Source: Fragilaria crotonensis (Eukaryota > Bacillariophyta > Fragilariophyceae > Fragilariales > Fragilariaceae). Taken from it: DNA of 28,220 nt. Positions 18,615 through 28,220 of this stretch are shown here, piece by piece. The first letter of the stretch is position 1, and each line of letters starts with the position of its first letter. Under the pieces are notes generated by a model, which saw only the letters and a list, made by a program, of their open reading frames with translations, made no database searches and was not told where the DNA came from. The translations under genes and the position numbers were made by a program. Where the stretch lies: positions 1-28,220 of the forward strand of contig JAKSYS010000744.1 of NCBI GenBank assembly GCA_022925895.1, in the 5' to 3' direction.

Positions 18615-21600
18615 TCAGATCCACCAAGCGACCAGCCCGCAAACATCTGATGCCATCGCGGTTACCTCTGATTGTGAATCCTTAAGAGCTGAGCGAGCCG
18701 TCTTCAAAATATCTTCCTTGAAGGGTAGCAACGCCTCTAGCATCATCTGCTGATTCACTTCTGTAGGCGTTTTATTTGCATATGGAATGGCACTAAGATT
18801 GCTGTTGCCAGTCCCCGCCCTGGATACGAGTGCTTTCATGAGCGCAAGTCCAGCAACCCTCACACGCCAGAATTTTCTATCCTGTAAGGCGCTATTGGAG
18901 TATGCGAACATCAATGAGAGCAATTCGTGGTTACGAAGGGATTGCACGGGGCATACAGCTGCTAACTCTGACGTCCCCAACAACGCTGCCTCTCTGATGG
19001 TCCATGCCCCCTGTTTTGCGCCACCTACGTTCTGGAATAATTTCGCGACTCGAAGTACGTCCTGCTTCGGTCCTCCAGATTCGCCAATGCCACGCCAGAC
19101 CAAAGCACTGAAACATTGAGTAGCGCGAGCTACAATCAACGGTGGTTGCCCTTGAAGGAACTCGCTGCTGTTAATGAGCAATCCCTCGGAATCAATTACT
19201 GTCAGAAGTTGCGGTGCGAGGAGAAAGTACATCTCCGCCAGCACCTCCGAGCTCCTCGAATTTTGCGGCACTTTCGCCGTCTTCAGCAGTTTCGCAGCTC
19301 CCTCTAAGGCTGCAGCTCTGAAAGGAAGGATCTCATCGTGCGAATGGGAAAGTGACTTGCCTTGTGCCTGCGGCAATCCCAGGCTGACGAGGGCCCTGCA
19401 TAATCCGCGAAACGATACCGTTGTCGACTCGCCTTCACCAGAAGTTTCCTGTATAGAATCGGCATTCGTCCGAGATAATATTGTATCTCCCTCTGTAAAG
19501 TCTATTGGTGAGTCGTCGACATTCCCGTTGTCTTCCTCTTGTTTCGTTACTTCATCTTTCGCCTCATTGCCATTTATTTCGATGGGCTTCTCGAAGAACT
19601 TGTCACCTTCGAATAAATCTATTGACTTGCCCCTTTGTCCCATTGTGATCGGGAGCCAGGGACAAGGGCCCTCCTCACTCCACCCAAGTGCAGTGGTGGA
19701 AATCTCGTCGATGAGAGCCCATTTAGAAGCGATATTGATAGTCGCCTTCACCACCTCCGTTTTTCCTGCCCATATTCTAGGCTTCACCAGTAGAGAAACG
19801 CATGCCTTAAGCGCCAAGCTGGCAGCTTTAGCCCGTTTTCTTGCTCTCTCTGTGTCAATTTGCGATTGAATTGAAGATGACTCCACAGCTGACAGTGGGA
19901 TGGGAGACAACACATTAATCTCACACAGGTCTGAAAGAGCAGTGGCCCCAGCAACACGTCTTGCCCACGATACATCATCAAGAGCCTCGACGCAAGCCAT
20001 TACTAGTCCGTGTAGGACACGCTCTTCCACTAATGCGCCGAAGCCGGTGCTCTTTCCAACGCTAAGCGACACCCCTCCGTCATCCCATACCTCTTTCCAC
20101 AGCGACGCAATCTTGGCATCCTTGTCCTTCTTCCCGAGGAAAGCAACTGGTAAAACCTTTCTGCTCCATACCTCGCTCGGTCCCCCGTCGGCGACTTGAT
20201 TGGGCGCTCGCACCACAATCGAACGAACAGCTGCCGCGGCGGCTCGTCGTACTAAGGTATTGTCGTTGTTTCCTGTCGCAGAACTATAGCGATCGCAGGC
20301 TCTGACAGCCAACGACCGTACAGTCGGCCCAGGACTCAAAGATGCTAGGTTGCCAAGAGCGTGACTCATCTTATCCGTGGCAGCTATACCTCGCTCTCGC
20401 TCACTTGCAAAGTACAATGCACGCAATAGACGAACGGTTGGATTGGTTGAAGAAATACCAGGAAATTTGAACGCAGAAGGACAGGAGTGAGAAAGCGTGG
20501 AAACAGCGTCAGCAGTAGCAGCTCGAGTCGCGAATCCAGCTCCACCGCGCAGGGCCGAGTCGAGCTGCGGTACAATCAACTGTTGACTCGGAAGGTCGAC
20601 CAGTGGAACCATCTCAAGGCACCTATTCAGCGCCTGTGCGATCGGCCCGCTTTGCGCGAACTGAATGCGGGCGTGCTCAAGGCGGTCGTACGTATCGGAG
20701 GATTCTCTGCCAGCGGCTCGGACTTGAAAATAATTCAATGCCGCGGGCTCCAACCCACTCATTGCCATTAACAAGGAGCCGACCAGCTCTGGAAGAACAG
20801 GTTCCAAAGTCGACGGACGAACGATCTCGACAATACCTGTGAGGCATGAAACGCAAACTCCAGCAGCCTCCGCACACTTTTGATCGAGTCCATTGTTAAC
20901 AAGATACCTCAATGAAGTCGACGAGGCAGCTTGTGTTTCCTCGTCAGCACGAAGTCGATCAACTTCTGTGAAGATTGTGTGCTTCGAAGAACGCAACGCC
21001 AGATCTGGATCGCAAAGGCGAATAGTGAGACCTTTAACACTCCGAGCAAGAACCTCACCGCTCTCTCTCACAGCTTCCCTAACGTCGTCAAGTGACCTCA
21101 TCGCAACTCTCCACAACCTTAGCAAGCGAACTGCTGCCGAGGTATTCGAGGTGCTCGTTTTGATAATCACCTCATCGTCCTCCAAACACGGGCCCCCACC
21201 GCCCAGCTCCGTCCAAGAACGCGCTACAATCACCTCAGCCAGAGCCCCACACGAACCGACTCGAGCTCTCCAAAGCTTGCTCTGTGCATCCTCGATCAAA
21301 GAATCAATCGTAGGAAGAAGGTGGTCAGTGATGGCTTGTCGAGCTTCCGCCCCTCCTCCAGTCAATCCTAACCACAGAATTTCCATTTGTTCCCTGGTTT
21401 GCTTATTCGGGTCATGTTTGGCACGAAGCAAGCGAGGAATGAGTTTTCCTATGTGAGGACGAAGCGCATTTCGGATTTCAATAGTGTTTGTTCTGTCGCC
21501 AAGCAAGGAGCTCTCACCCAACAAGGCGGCAGCACTGTAGCGGTCTCTAGCATCCGCAGTAAACCAAGCACGATGAGATACGGACAAAAGAAGAAGGGCA

Positions 21601-24600
21601 TACAGGACGTCAGAACGGCCCAGCGCAACGGCAGCCCCCGCCATCTCTCGATAAGCGCCAAGTGCTGCTTCCCCAAGACCGGCAGCTCCGCCAACCTCCG
21701 TTGTCTCGATGCCAAACTGGTCGGTACTGATCGCAGCCCCTTCAGTCATTCCACTGTTAACGTTCTCGCGCCTCACCCGTTCAGCATTCTGGGCCTGACT
21801 CTCCATCATAGCGCTTCCCCCATAGGTACTTGTCTGCCCGAAGGCTTTCAAGAGAGAGTCATTCATTGAGTCTTTAAGGCTATCTTGGCTTGGACCGTTT
21901 TGCCCTGAGACAATAACGGCGATTCCTTGGCAGGCAGCTAAACCCAGACAGCAACTCTCCCTCGATAACTGCTTGCATCTTGGATCAGCAAGCAGTAAAA
22001 CGAATGCGTTCTGGATTTCAAAGAGCCTTTTGATGATCTCCGCTACGAGGGCTCGGCCAATGTACTTATTGTTGAGGTTAACAATTCTTGCAGCGCGAGC
22101 TACGATAGCCATTAGGGCAGGAGCAACAGCAGTTCTCTTATGAACATTGGCTGACGTAAGATCACGGCCTAGCAAACCATAAAGTACCTGCTCGTGAGGA
22201 GGCAGGTTACCAAAGTATGTTTCACTGAAATCGTTTGGCCATGGCTCTGACTGTATGCTCCAAACTGCATTCTCAGGACTGAAGGCATCGGCATAGGCGG
22301 CAAGAGCCTCGCCAGCCAGTAATCCTATCTCCGGATCTTTACGAAAGGCAACTGATCCAATCGCCGCAAAAAGCGCATCCAGACTCCGAAGTCTCGCATG
22401 GCCAATGTTAGACGACTCAGACACATATCCTGCTGCTGAAGTCGAAGATGCCAATACGGTGCCAGTCGCCTTGATAAGACAGGCAGCACGAATTGGATCG
22501 GGGTGATCGCCGTGCAAGTACTTCCGTAGACCGCCTTCGAGGTTCATGAGGGCATCAGCGACTCCAGCGTACAATCTTGAGTCAAGAATCGGAGAATCGA
22601 TTGTCTCGTAAGACAAAGCGATTCCAATGGAGTTTGAAAAGGCGTTTCCAATGACTTCGTCGTGATGCGTTGTCCCACGTCCAAGTGTAGCGAGTATATC
22701 TGATCCCAGTTTCCAGCACTGCTCTATTTCCACCGAATCATTCAGACCCTCCTCCTGCGTCGCTCGCAATCTAAACGCTCGGATAGCCCATGCACAAAGA
22801 TATGCCGCACCGTGAGCCTCTGCAGTCACGAATGTCCCACTGCTCGTGTCATCAAGCTTTTTAGAGCAAGTCATCAAGCATTGCAACAAATCGCACGACT
22901 TTGCCCAATGTTGAAAAGATGGATGGGATCCCAACGTCCACAACTCGTAATCCTCATACAAGCGTCCAATTGATTCCGAAAGATACCTTCTGGCTTTCGA
23001 GGATGTCCCGCTGATAGCGATGCCTTTGAGATCCTCCACAGTAAAGGTTGTTTCCTTCAACACAATCATGCTTCTTGACAACTGTGAGGTAGAAACGCAC
23101 CCGAATAGACAAATTGCACACTCATCCAACAAATCCACAGATTCCCTGCCTGGGGTCGGCATTTCTTTCGTTAGAGACGTCCCAAATCGCTGAAGAGTAT
23201 CACAGAGCGCCCCGATGTACATACGTACAGCCGACTCATCGGTATCGTAAACATCACCAAGCAGGCACTTTAACCCGAAACGAAGTGCTGCTGCTTTCCC
23301 ATGCATGCTAAAGTCGAAGAACCTAGGCCTCCAGGTAGTCGCGGATTCATCCCTCTCAACAAAGAGAACTCGTGCGACACCTGCAAAGTCTTGGAGAGCG
23401 ACGTCATGCGATGATTCGTACGACTCCCCAACCTCTTTACTCAAACCGAGTCCTTCTCGAGCTATTGCTGCTGCTGTCGCATCTGTATCCCCTGCCAAAC
23501 AGCAAAGCAGATGACACCCATTCGGGCGTCGAGCATCTTCAACAAATTACTCGCCCATGTGGCGGCGGCTACTCGAGATGCTTTGGTTCTCGATGGATGC
23601 GCTGCACCCCAAAGCAAAGGCAACAGAGCCTTTGCCAAATTCTCGCAACGTGTCGCGGTGTTGCTTTGTGTAGAAGTGGACAGATCCGCCGTAGTCATCC
23701 AGGGGTTCACATCTTGTAGGAATGGCTCGACATGGTCGTCGACTTCATTCATGTACACCCTACAATAGGCTCCGAGAAGGGCATCAAGCGCAGCTACAGC
23801 TCTTGGTCGCAGCGTCTCTTCTTCATTTGCAGCGCACCTGAAGAGAAGAGTTGCAGTTTCAACCGATGACGTTGACTCGAGGGAACCTGTGATAGACCCG
23901 AAGATGCGCAAAGTCGCACAAAACTCGGGGCACCTGGAAAGTGAGGCAATCGTGCCATAGCATGTATCACGAACGGCGGCCGAGCCTTCACCTGCAGTCG
24001 GCATACCAGCGGTTGGCGAGTGCGATGATACGGTCGCTAACACGGAGCAAGAAGACGAGAGAGCTTGCGAGAAAACATTCAATACGTCGGCATTATCCAA
24101 CACTGTGGGCGACGCAGCCAACCGAGTGCACAGGGCATTAAGCAATTTCGAGGCAGCTATGCATGAAGTCGCTCTTAGCATTGACAGTCCAGATGTATAG
24201 CTTGCGAGCAACCTTGAACTTGACAACGCAGACAATGTCCCTACAGCCATTGCATCCGGCAAATCAAGCAAAAGGTGTGGCGTCTCCTCCAGGAGTTTTG
24301 TGCAAAATAGCAAGATTCCAGCAGATGTCTTCTCAGATGCCATTCTACGCTTAAGTGACAAGACAAACTGGTGTTCGTCTGGCGAGGATGCTATCTCAAT
24401 AGGCCTTTCAAGGGATGCAATGGTGGAAACTTCCTTAAGATTCAGCAAGGCAGCATCGGCATTGGCGTCGCCTAAAACCAGCTTTTGCATTGCGATGATA
24501 ATGCTGATAGGACTTCCCAACACCAATGATTTTGCATCCTCGTCAGTCTTGCTCCTCAATGTATCCATATGCAATTTGAGATAAGAATCTGCTCGGTCTG

Positions 24601-25609
24601 CAACATCAGCGTGGGCGTCACCTACTGTCGCGACAAGGAGCGAAATAGTGCGGCTAACCCCCAACGCATTATTTCCGCCCATGAATAAGGCCCATCGTCG
24701 AGTGGGTGCCACAAGATCTAGGAGGGATAGTTTCACGTCACGCAATCGTCCTGATACCGCCACTTCGGCGGCCCAATCCCTTGCTGTGACGGATGTGCCA
24801 GTCCGCAATCGATCGTTCCCAGCTTGAGAAAGTCCTGGTGGTGGCATGGTTGGCGACGGCGAGGACTGATATAGTAGCACATCAAGAAGAAGATCATACA
24901 ATGATTGTGCAACTGCTGGATCGGCAGCCAACAAGTCTCGTATTTGATCAATGACTTGCGAACATGGTGGGTTGGCTTTTGCGGCAGGGTTGTTTCCAGT
25001 GAACGCACGCACGTGCGGAGGTGCACTCGACGGATGTGATATCTGTGTATTCTCTGTAACCAAACGTTCCAACAACCGCAGGACAAGGTGAGCCACTTGA
25101 TTCGCTTGAACTTTACGGGACGGCGACCTGAGTGACGACAGACCAGAATGGGCAGCAAGGACAACCAACATTCCTGGCAACAGACCACTGGCTTCCTCCA
25201 GCGAGGCGCGAGGAACTCCAAGTGTCAAGAAGGCCAGAGCCAGGTTGAGCGTAAATGGATTGATGGAGGACTGGTAAACGGTCGCGTCACCATCCTGTGC
25301 CAACAGCAGATTCAGAAGAGCGGAACATGGCAATTTGCAGGTCGGGTCCTCCCGCACTCGTTTCATGATATGCGACAACATGCTCACAAGCGATTCATGG
25401 GTTTTCTGAAAGACAGCTTGTAGCTGCTGGGTGTTGGTGTCTTGATTTTGATTCACATGGTTGAGGCCAATTCTGGACAGCAGCCGGGGCAACAAGACGT
25501 GGAGCACTCGCTCTAAATTGGCAGCCTCGGTGAGGGCCAGTTTGTGATCGACTCGACTCAATGACGATAGATCTGCGAGGGCGGTCTTGAGCTTTTCGTC
25601 ATTACTCAT
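18615..25609 (-). CDS. ECM29: ECM29 proteasome adaptor and scaffold protein
   Basis: ECM29 is a long HEAT-repeat protein that tethers the 19S and 20S particles of the proteasome and takes part in its quality control and localisation. Two exons (25,609-23,551 and 23,491-18,615) join in frame to give 2,311 residues, more than the human protein of about 1,845. Exon 1 shows the family N-terminus: Leu-Glu-Arg-Val-Leu, a Leu-Pro-x-x-Leu-Leu patch, Asn-Pro-Phe-Thr-Leu, and Gly-Val-Pro-Arg. In exon 2, diagnostic stretches include Trp-Arg-Val-Ala-Met-Arg-Ser-Leu-Asp-Asp-Val-Arg-Glu-Ala-Val-Arg, Leu-Glu-Pro-Ala-Ala-Leu-Asn-Tyr, and Val-Leu-Pro-Val-Ala-Phe-Leu-Gly-Lys-Lys followed by Leu-Trp-Lys-Glu-Val-Trp. 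Ala/Leu-rich HEAT repeats fill the rest, with an acidic insert (Glu/Asp-rich) around 19,480-19,600. The frame is fully open over 6.9 kb. It looks functional. Confidence 0.93.
23492..23550 (-). other. 59-nt intron in ECM29
   Basis: On the minus strand it starts GTAATTTG and ends TTTGGCAG. The 59 nt is not a multiple of three, and splicing joins the frame ending ...Thr-Trp-Ala with Arg-Asp-Thr-Asp. Without splicing, exon 1 would run into TAG at 23,462 and exon 2 would have no ATG near its beginning (the frame closes with TAA inside the intron). Confidence 0.82.
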
Positions 25610-26774
25610 CTTTTGTTAAAATGCTGTTCTTGGAGCCTTGTTTAGCATATGGCAAACAGGCAAGCCTGAGATGCACAACAAGTAGTCAGGATTTTGTGCT
25701 TGACCAGTTTCGGATGTGATGTATGTGATGGTGTGATAGATCACGCCGTAACCGAACATCCAAGAATGGTCGCGAATATGTAGTCGACTGTCGACGTACC
25801 AGGTACCGTCCGGTACGCGGTACGTACAGTATTTGCGAGTTGCATCCACCTCTACCATCGTGATATCATCGGTACTGTAGACTGCAGTATAGCACATACG
25901 ACGGCAACGGGGAGTTGAGTCCCGTTTATCATGTGAGATGCTATACAAAATCCTACGACTACTGCATGCCGGGAAAAACAAACTAAAACTACTGTTGTCT
26001 GTGCGCTCCGTGTAAAGAAACCAGTCGTTGCAAAAATTTCAATCACCATGCTTACAACGCTACACACATCATGTCATCATTTCCCATGTGTTGACAACTC
26101 TGCAACAAGTGAACTATGTCGCAAATTATTGTTAACTCGAACCATGTGGGGATGGTTGTCCCAAGCCCAGATCCACAAGAAGTGGAAGTTGTGTTGGTGT
26201 CACAACTCTATTGCCTTCATCAAAGTCATGGAGGATCCTGTGCTCAATCCTCTATCGCAACTCTGTTTGGTTATTCGACAAGAACGTGAAGTGCAGGGCT
26301 CACATATTCATATGTGGAAATGGATTTGCAGGACCAGGTGGATAAGAATGACATGATAACTACATTACGGAGGATATGGCTCCAGATCTCTTCGCGTCGC
26401 TTATCTGAGAACTCCTGGCGCATGCACAGATTCGTGAAAAAATGCATGGGAGGTCTGTAGGGCTCAGCAACCCCTGCTGTTCCGCATCGCTTTATATTCG
26501 ATTGTCATCATGTTATCCAGGCTGTGTCAATTCACCATTGCAGTCGTGCCGATCTACAGCTAACGCTATCCTCGAACTGCTGATTTCGTGATTGCATCTG
26601 AATATGCGACGCACAAACTGATGAATTGCAGAGCTACCAATTGAGGACTAGACATGGGTGAGGCACAGCCTGCACCTGCATCGCCAGCGTACTATTTTGA
26701 AACATATACTCCAAGCGCATATGCACAAAATCTCCTCTCCCTCCAAACGGGGATATTTTAGGCCCGCGTCTGTC
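25610..26774. other. Intergenic region, ECM29 promoter side
   Basis: This 1,165-base stretch separates two minus-strand genes. Open frames such as 26,048-26,356 (plus) and 25,616-25,981 (minus) lack any family resemblance and have Cys/His/Trp-rich, non-coding-like composition. A cluster of GTAC-containing palindromes lies at 25,783-25,830. No RNA gene was recognised. Confidence 0.55.
25795..25829. promoter_or_regulatory. GTAC/ACCG palindrome cluster upstream of ECM29
   Basis: GTACCG (25,803-25,808) and CGGTAC (25,811-25,816) form an inverted repeat with a TC spacer. GGTACC is found at 25,802-25,807 and GTAC occurs several more times. The cluster is about 190-220 bases upstream of the ECM29 ATG. 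The ACCG/CGGT half-sites match those of the other intergenic palindromes. Confidence 0.4.
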
Positions 26775-27044
26775 CTAGGAGAACTGCAGGAACATCGATA
26801 GTGTGATGTAAGTAGAATATAGGAAGAACATCACATAACCGAATTCCTTGGGAATGCGTCCCTGACAAACACAAGTTCCTACCACCACAAGCATGACGGT
26901 GTTTATCACGATGTACGTGAGACCAGTCACCATCGACGGCGATAGGGCGACGCTCGTGTCATGATTTCCTGTTTCAAGTGCTAGAGATGAAAATTCGAGA
27001 CTCAAACCAATCAGAATGTTGAAGACTGGCTCGGCGAAGCACGC

Positions 27045-27119
27045 AGTCTTCATGGCGCATAGTGCAAGTGCAGAAGTTGGTATGATAAACCCAATGCAGT
27101 GAAAGTTTCAACATATCAT
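27045..27119 (-). other. Unresolved exon junction in exchanger gene
   Basis: The alpha-2 repeat is interrupted between Asn-Met-Ala-Met (about 27,117) and Thr-Ala-Cys-Phe-Ala (about 27,051). The gap is about 70 nt. A GT (GTTGAAAC) and an AG (ATGAAG) delimit 65 nt but leave the frame off by one. The split that keeps the frame would start ATATG and end AAG. It is either a non-canonical intron or an intron plus a one-base change. Confidence 0.5.
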
Positions 27120-27623
27120 GGCCATATTGCCGAACCCTTTTCTCGCCATTGTCATGTTTGCCGTCAAGTCCGACATCGAATCCCCCAAGGCAAGAATGGT
27201 CATACCCAATATGGGGGCCGGAATGCGGCAGACAATCCCTAGCAACGCAAGCAACGCCACCAAATGATCGGCGATCCAATCAATCCACGTTGCAGCCATC
27301 ATAAAGCCATAAAGTGCGATAGGAGTTGCTACGATGAGGTTCATGGAACCGTCGCCGCCGGGAGCAAATCTCGAGACGAGAGCGCCCAACGCGAGACACA
27401 CGAGAAGGTGACCATAGAATATTGGTGGGCTCCAAAATACATTCACATCATGTTGATTCCACAAGTATAAGGCAAACCAAAGAGGAGACAACGTCAGAGA
27501 GGCTGCAGCCATGGCACGGGTGTAGTAACCGTCACAAGGAATGGAAACACTCAGCACACGGAGGACGGTAAAAGGAAAGTCGGAAATGAGAAGGCCCTTT
27601 TTCCCACACGGGAGCGTCTTCGT

Positions 27624-27637
27624 CTTCAAACTTCAAA
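27624..27637 (-). repeat. 7-bp tandem duplication TTTGAAG x2 breaking the exchanger frame
   Basis: On the minus strand TTTGAAG occurs twice in direct succession. Reading one copy only gives Glu-Leu-Phe-Glu-Asp-Glu-Asp-Ala-Pro-Val-Trp. With both copies the frame stops at TGA just after Leu-Phe-Glu-Val. Confidence 0.7.
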
Positions 27638-28220
27638 CAACTCTTTCCATCTATCATGCAGCTCCGTCTGGAATTCGTACAAGCCATCTTGAAAAGCTCC
27701 ACGCCAATTGTGTGCCGAAAGCACACCAGGCTCAGCACAAATATGATCCATTCCATCCTCTAAAATGGCATAGTTCCCAACCGACGGCTCGTGTCCCTCC
27801 GGACGATGATGCGGATCTCCCGACAGGATTCCATTGACGCCGTGCAAGGCGATAGGGCGCTCGTTGATGACATTGTCACTATCGATGACCCACCCTTCCC
27901 GTTGGTCGCTGGTTCCATCAGTCGCATTGTCGTAATTCGACATAGATGTCATCGTCTGCGAAAATGTGCTTCGGGGTTTGGATCCTGCTGGTGGCGTTGT
28001 GCCTTGATCTGCCGTATCATTCAAGGCGTCCCCTGCAAGTCGTTGCGGGTCCCGTGCTGTACCTTCTGTTGACGTTGTAGCTCGGCGGCAATCGCAATTT
28101 GTTCCATTCTCGGTATGACGACAGATCTATGGTAGATATCGGCTACCATGACAATCACCACAAATACCAGGTACATTGTGGTAAACAATGAAATTGTGGT
28201 TGGTCCACACGTCGCATGTC

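Larger units (their letters stand above)
26775..28220 (-). pseudogene. NCLX/CCX-type cation/calcium exchanger, C-terminal part, frame-broken
   Basis: These membrane antiporters exchange Ca2+ for Na+, K+ or H+; human SLC8B1 (NCLX) is mitochondrial. The right edge encodes the end of the N-terminal half: a hydrophobic helix followed by Asp-Ile-Tyr-His-Arg (28,120-28,190). An acidic, Ser/Asn-rich cytosolic loop follows (about 28,024-27,640). The C-terminal half has Pro-Phe-Thr-Val-Leu-Arg, several hydrophobic helices and the alpha-2 repeat with Gly-Met-Thr-Ile-Leu-Ala-Leu-Gly-Asp-Ser (about 27,190). The last block begins Thr-Ala-Cys-Phe-Ala-Glu-Pro-Val-Phe-Asn-Ile-Leu near 27,045 and ends at a stop at 26,775. 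Asp replaces the usual Asn in Gly-Asn-Ser. Frame breaks occur at a G4 run (about 28,030), at a tandem TTTGAAG (27,624-27,637), at A5G3 (about 27,600) and at the junction near 27,050-27,115. The N-terminal half is outside the window. Confidence 0.78.

Noticed and set aside
19174-19869. 231-codon plus-strand open frame opposite ECM29
   Set aside because: A shadow of a conserved minus-strand exon; Ser-rich composition mirrors the complement.
23462-23498. Two separate overlapping HEAT-repeat genes
   Set aside because: The downstream frame has only a TTG as possible start, and a GT-AG intron of 59 nt joins the frames within a continuous ECM29 homology.
26048-26356. 102-codon plus-strand open frame upstream of ECM29
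   Set aside because: Cys/His/Trp-rich without domain character, no neighbours or splice signals that support it; most likely chance.

Overview
This window reads as nuclear DNA of a diatom, most like the pennate Phaeodactylum tricornutum. That is inferred from intermediate GC, compact genes with few short introns (59-64 nt), a secretory-type leader ending in an Ala-Thr-Ser-Phe motif like a diatom plastid-targeting presequence, a copia-type retroelement with an A/C-rich coding strand, and spliceosomal and proteasome genes. No bacterial or organellar features were seen.

Layout. (1) Positions 1 to about 10,679, plus strand: the 3' part of a frame-broken Ty1/copia-type LTR retrotransposon. Gag with a CCHC knuckle, protease, DD35E integrase, reverse transcriptase and RNase H follow each other from about 5,040 to 10,230, then a polypurine tract and a 3' LTR rich in inverted repeats. 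About 5 kb of unidentified, frame-broken, coding-like sequence precedes gag. The 5' LTR is outside the window. (2) 11,119-12,057: splicing factor SF3A2 (Prp11) with an N-terminal ubiquitin-like domain ending in Gly-Gly. (3) 12,691-12,951: a small LYR-motif mitochondrial protein. (4) 15,597-13,104, minus: a probably plastid-targeted RNase II/R (RNB) exonuclease with three reading-frame breaks. (5) 16,099-18,322, plus: a two-exon protein joining a 2-oxoglutarate/Fe(II) oxygenase domain to eight propeller-like repeats. (6) 25,609-18,615, minus: ECM29, the proteasome adaptor/scaffold, in two exons (about 2,311 residues). (7) 28,220-26,775, minus: the C-terminal part of an NCLX/CCX-type cation/calcium exchanger with several frame breaks, running off the right edge.

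The host genes do not form a pathway: they are independent housekeeping genes (splicing, Fe-S or respiratory assembly, organellar RNA decay, proteasome quality control, cation transport). Intergenic regions are 150-1,170 bases. Four of them carry related palindromes built from ACCG/CGGT half-sites upstream of gene starts. The most interesting observations are the ubiquitin-like/SF3A2 fusion with a predicted processing site exactly at the start of the SF3A2 homology, the large unknown coding tract upstream of gag, the oxygenase-propeller fusion, and the hairpin series in the LTR. Frame breaks occur in the retroelement, the RNB gene and the exchanger, while ECM29, SF3A2, LYR and the oxygenase gene are open; whether they are real mutations or homopolymer sequencing errors cannot be decided here.
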